Source: Flavobacteriales bacterium (lineage in GTDB: Bacteria > Bacteroidota > Bacteroidia > UBA10329). From it: DNA of 64,000 bases. Location of the stretch: contig JAIPBM010000007.1 of NCBI GenBank assembly GCA_021739695.1, positions 62,001 to 126,000 of the forward strand. Direction: 5' to 3'. Below, one piece after another: positions 62,226 through 64,000 of the stretch; the stretch's first letter is position 1, and every line of letters starts with the position of its first letter. A program made the translations under genes and the position numbers. The notes beneath the pieces were generated by a model. That model saw only the letters and a list, made by a program, of their open reading frames with translations. It did no database searches and had not been told where the DNA came from.

Positions 62226-62456
62226 AACCAACGCTTCCTGTCTCCCAAAAGATGGCACTTGCCTCTTATGGGCCACTCTTTGCCAATCCACTTCTGCTCA
62301 GTGCCTCGCTAAAGACACTTTAAGTCTCACCACAGATTCTTTCTGCCTCCCTACCGATGCTTTCTGCCTCGCCACTCATACTCTTTGCCTCGGAATTTCT
62401 ACTTATTGCCTCGCCACTTCTGCTCAATGCCTGGCCATAGACGTTCTTAGCCTCCC
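62226..62456. repeat. Array of eleven degenerate 21-bp tandem repeats
   Basis: Eleven consecutive 21-bp units without a gap. The 3' half of each unit is well kept, with the core CTTTGCCTCGC (variants TGCCTCCC, TGCCTGGC, AGCCTCCC); the first ~10 bases drift around CAC-n-GATGCT. Units start at 62226, 62247, 62268, 62289, 62310, 62331, 62352, 62373, 62394, 62415 and 62436; a twelfth, mostly decayed unit may begin at 62457. The period is two turns of B-DNA, so the conserved cores face one side of the helix. The array fills the space between the divergent HTH gene and mrp. One plus-strand frame is open through it with a repeated xxxxCLx heptad, but no start or domain supports translation. Confidence 0.85.
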
Positions 62457-62545
62457 CACTTCCACCCGTCACATCATCATTTCGTCATCATCATTACAGT
62501 TCAAATCTTCATCACTTCAGGTCCTCACCACTTCAAACCGATCAC

Positions 62546-62553
62546 TACCTTTG
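62546..62553 (+). promoter_or_regulatory. -7 box (TACCTTTG) of the mrp operon
   Basis: TACCTTTG ends 8 nt before the mrp ATG at 62562, so the mRNA would be nearly leaderless. It lies 90 bp right of the 21-bp repeat array. No -33 TTTG is obvious. Confidence 0.6.
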
Positions 62554-62561
62554 CCTTTAGA

Positions 62562-63662
62562 ATGAATCTAAATAAGCAGAGTGTAGCAGAGGCCCTTCAG
62601 GCCGTAAAGTCGCCAGCTGGTAATGTCAGCATTACAGAAAGTGGCGAATTGAAGAATATTCAAGTTTTCGGAAAAGAGATCGACATTGATCTGGAAGTAA
62701 AGAGTCCAGCACTCAACATTCGGAAGAAACTCGAAAGCGACATCAATACCGTGCTTTTCGAAGCATTTGGTAATGTGACGGTCCGTATAAACATTGCTGC
62801 CAAACCCATTCAGCAAGGACCGCAAGGACCACCCACATTAAGCAAGGTCAAAAACATCATTGCTGTTGCTTCGGGCAAGGGCGGAGTGGGAAAAAGCACC
62901 GTCACAGCCAACTTGTCCGTTGGCCTCGCAAAGCAGGGCTTTAAGGTCGGATTGATAGATGCAGACATCTACGGACCAAGCATGCCGCTGATGTTCGATA
63001 TCGTCAGCGAAAAACCAAAAGTTACGGTCATCGAAGGCAAGCAATACATGCTTCCTGTAGAAAGTTATGGCGTGAAGGTGATGAGCATCGGCTTCTTTTC
63101 CGACCCAACACAGGCCATTGTGTGGCGCGGACCCATGGCTACCAAAGCCCTCAAGCAAATGTTTGGCGATGTGTGGTGGGATGAACTCGACTACCTCCTA
63201 CTCGACCTGCCTCCCGGAACGGGAGATGTGCACTTGACCATTGTGCAAGCAGTTCCTGTAACGGGAGCCGTTGTTGTTAGCACGCCACAGGAAGTTGCAT
63301 TAACGGATGCCCGTAAAGGTGTGGCGATGTTCCGCCTTGATAGCATCAACGTGCCCGTTCTGGGATTGATAGAGAATATGGCGTGGTTCACCCCTGCCGA
63401 ATTGCCCGACAACAAGTATTACATCTTCGGAAAAGATGGCGTAAAAGGCTTGGCAGAACAGATCAATGTTCCTTTACTCGGACAGATTCCGTTGGTTCAG
63501 TCCGTTCGCGAAGCGGGAGACGTAGGAAGACCTGCCCTGCTTCAGGATTCAACCCCGATTGCACAGGTTTTCAAAGACCTTGCCCTTGCTGTCAATCACG
63601 AAGTTGAAAAGCGCAACGCAACACGCGAAGCCACCAAGCGTGTAGAAATCACTACACGATAA
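62562..63662 (+). CDS. mrp: Mrp/NBP35 family Fe-S carrier ATPase
   Basis: A 366-residue P-loop protein that carries or inserts Fe-S clusters. Residues ~5-80 are a MIP18/DUF59 domain (SVAEALQAVKSPAGNVSI); the deviant Walker A ASGKGGVGKST is at ~103-113, Walker B DYLLLDLPPGTGDVHLT at ~210, and IDADIYGPSMP at ~130. The usual CxxC cluster-binding pair before YYIFG is absent: the sequence reads FTPAELPDNKYYIFG, as in other Bacteroidota. The gene is followed 10 bp later by a NifU-C domain gene that also acts in Fe-S assembly, so a small Fe-S operon is likely. Confidence 0.93.
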   Translation: MNLNKQSVAEALQAVKSPAGNVSITESGELKNIQVFGKEIDIDLEVKSPALNIRKKLESDINTVLFEAFGNVTVRINIAAKPIQQGPQGPPTLSKVKNIIAVASGKGGVGKSTVTANLSVGLAKQGFKVGLIDADIYGPSMPLMFDIVSEKPKVTVIEGKQYMLPVESYGVKVMSIGFFSDPTQAIVWRGPMATKALKQMFGDVWWDELDYLLLDLPPGTGDVHLTIVQAVPVTGAVVVSTPQEVALTDARKGVAMFRLDSINVPVLGLIENMAWFTPAELPDNKYYIFGKDGVKGLAEQINVPLLGQIPLVQSVREAGDVGRPALLQDSTPIAQVFKDLALAVNHEVEKRNATREATKRVEITTR

Positions 63663-63672
63663 ACAAAGTAAG

Positions 63673-63912
63673 ATGGATATGGAACTACGAGATAAAGTGG
63701 AGGAAGCATTGGAAACGATGCGTCCTTTTCTTGCTGCCGATGGTGGCGACATGGAACTGGTGAACATAACCGATGATATGGTGGTTCAATTACGTCTGCT
63801 CGGTTCTTGCAAAAGCTGTAACATGAGCGAAATGACGTTGAAAGCAGGTGTTGAAGAAGCCGTAAAACGTTCTGTACCTCAAATAACTGCCGTAGAAGCC
63901 ATCGATCACTGA
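63673..63912 (+). CDS. NifU C-terminal domain Fe-S scaffold protein
   Basis: A 79-residue stand-alone NifU-C (Nfu-like) domain that holds a bridging 4Fe-4S cluster in a dimer. FLAADGGDMELV and the cluster-binding C46-x2-C49 in LLGSCKSCNMSEMTLKAGVEEA (here LLGSCKSCNMSEMTL) are intact, and the protein ends soon after. The start is ATG at 63673; the ATG two codons later is equivalent. It is 10 bp downstream of mrp with no terminator, supporting one operon for Fe-S cluster delivery. Confidence 0.93.
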   Translation: MDMELRDKVEEALETMRPFLAADGGDMELVNITDDMVVQLRLLGSCKSCNMSEMTLKAGVEEAVKRSVPQITAVEAIDH

Positions 63913-63967
63913 TTCAATTACTCATCATTTTACTGATAACCGTCAAGGTTTTCCTCGTTTAGCAAAC

Positions 63968-63975
63968 TACCTTTG
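63968..63975 (+). promoter_or_regulatory. -7 box (TACCTTTG) before the gene at the right edge
   Basis: TACCTTTGCGCC is the same 12-mer as at tatC (minus strand). It stands 17 nt before an ATG at 63993. Confidence 0.55.
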
Positions 63976-63992
63976 CGCCCTCAATAAAACGT

Positions 63993-64000
63993 ATGTCTGC
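63993..64000 (+). CDS. Start of a gene cut by the right edge
   Basis: ATG TCT GC follows the TACCTTTG box at an ordinary distance. Only two and two-thirds codons are visible, so neither frame nor product can be judged. Confidence 0.35.

Noticed and set aside
62101-62565. Plus-strand open frame with repeated xxxxCLx heptads across the 21-bp array
   Set aside because: It starts antisense inside the HTH gene, has no good start or upstream promoter, and the heptad follows automatically from a 21-bp period. I report the DNA repeat instead.
1-64000. tRNA, rRNA, CRISPR array, integrase or IS element
   Set aside because: No cloverleaf, rRNA segment, repeat-spacer array or transposase motif was recognised by eye on either strand; a tool search (tRNAscan, ISfinder) would settle it.

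Overview
The window looks like a chromosomal segment of a gliding-type Bacteroidota, most likely order Flavobacteriales (the family is a guess). The evidence is type IX secretion (T9SS) C-terminal sorting domains on at least seven proteins, the gliding genes gldD and gldE, a PorU2/PorV2 pair, SusR-like TPR-HTH architecture, the mutY-ssb-gldE-gldD order, almost no Shine-Dalgarno sequences, many TTG/GTG starts, and promoter boxes of the Bacteroidota type TAnnTTTG. I see no rRNA, tRNA, CRISPR array, integrase or transposase.

Layout. 1-6111 (minus): three adjacent genes for large secreted proteins (choice-of-anchor L, Calx-beta, PKD, T9SS type B tails), the first cut by the left edge. 6211-7590: M20 dipeptidase. 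7702-12496 (plus): a lone lipoprotein and then a tightly overlapping five-gene operon: two DUF4214-like lipoproteins, a Tat-exported DUF1501/alkaline-phosphatase-like protein, a CxxxxCH lipoprotein and a small Ig-like lipoprotein. 12497-20302 (minus): YceI protein, choice-of-anchor V protein, PorU2 sortase and PorV2. 20461-25198: acyltransferase, TPR protein, pssA-purS-GT39 operon. 25201-29396 (minus): tatC, a DUF5686 protein and lptB. 29451-36141: a cluster that could build and attach surface glycans: a flippase-like membrane protein, two tandem TMTC-like GT-C/TPR proteins, a sulfotransferase and a DPM1-like GT2.

36404-39790: recQ and heme A synthase. 39762-43293 (minus): mutY-ssb-gldE-gldD. 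43400-47355: HU, a TPR protein, a 30-residue AURKAIP1/COX24-type basic peptide (not previously obvious because of its length), RNase G, trmB and an alkyltransferase-like protein. 47366-48406: multi-domain cytochrome c with one degenerate heme site. 48528-60432 (minus): a 47-residue peptide, two giant T9SS type A surface proteins that share a duplicated C-terminal module, a 56-residue membrane peptide, and a TPR-TM-HTH regulator upstream. 60647-62171: a remnant of a duplicated HTH gene, a T9SS protein, and the intact HTH gene. 62226-62456: an uninterrupted array of eleven degenerate 21-bp repeats between that HTH gene and the mrp-NifU-domain operon, which runs to the right edge.

Functionally the window is rich in cell-surface biology: secretion and anchoring (PorU2/V2, T9SS cargo, TatC), outer-membrane biogenesis (LptB, DUF5686), gliding (GldD/E) and possible surface glycosylation. 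Housekeeping genes (DNA repair, phospholipid, heme A, Fe-S assembly, RNA processing) are interspersed. The least explained items are the 21-bp array with its HTH gene, the TMTC-like glycan cluster, the Tat/lipoprotein operon, and the small peptides next to the giant T9SS proteins. All family assignments are from reading motifs by eye; no database search was run.
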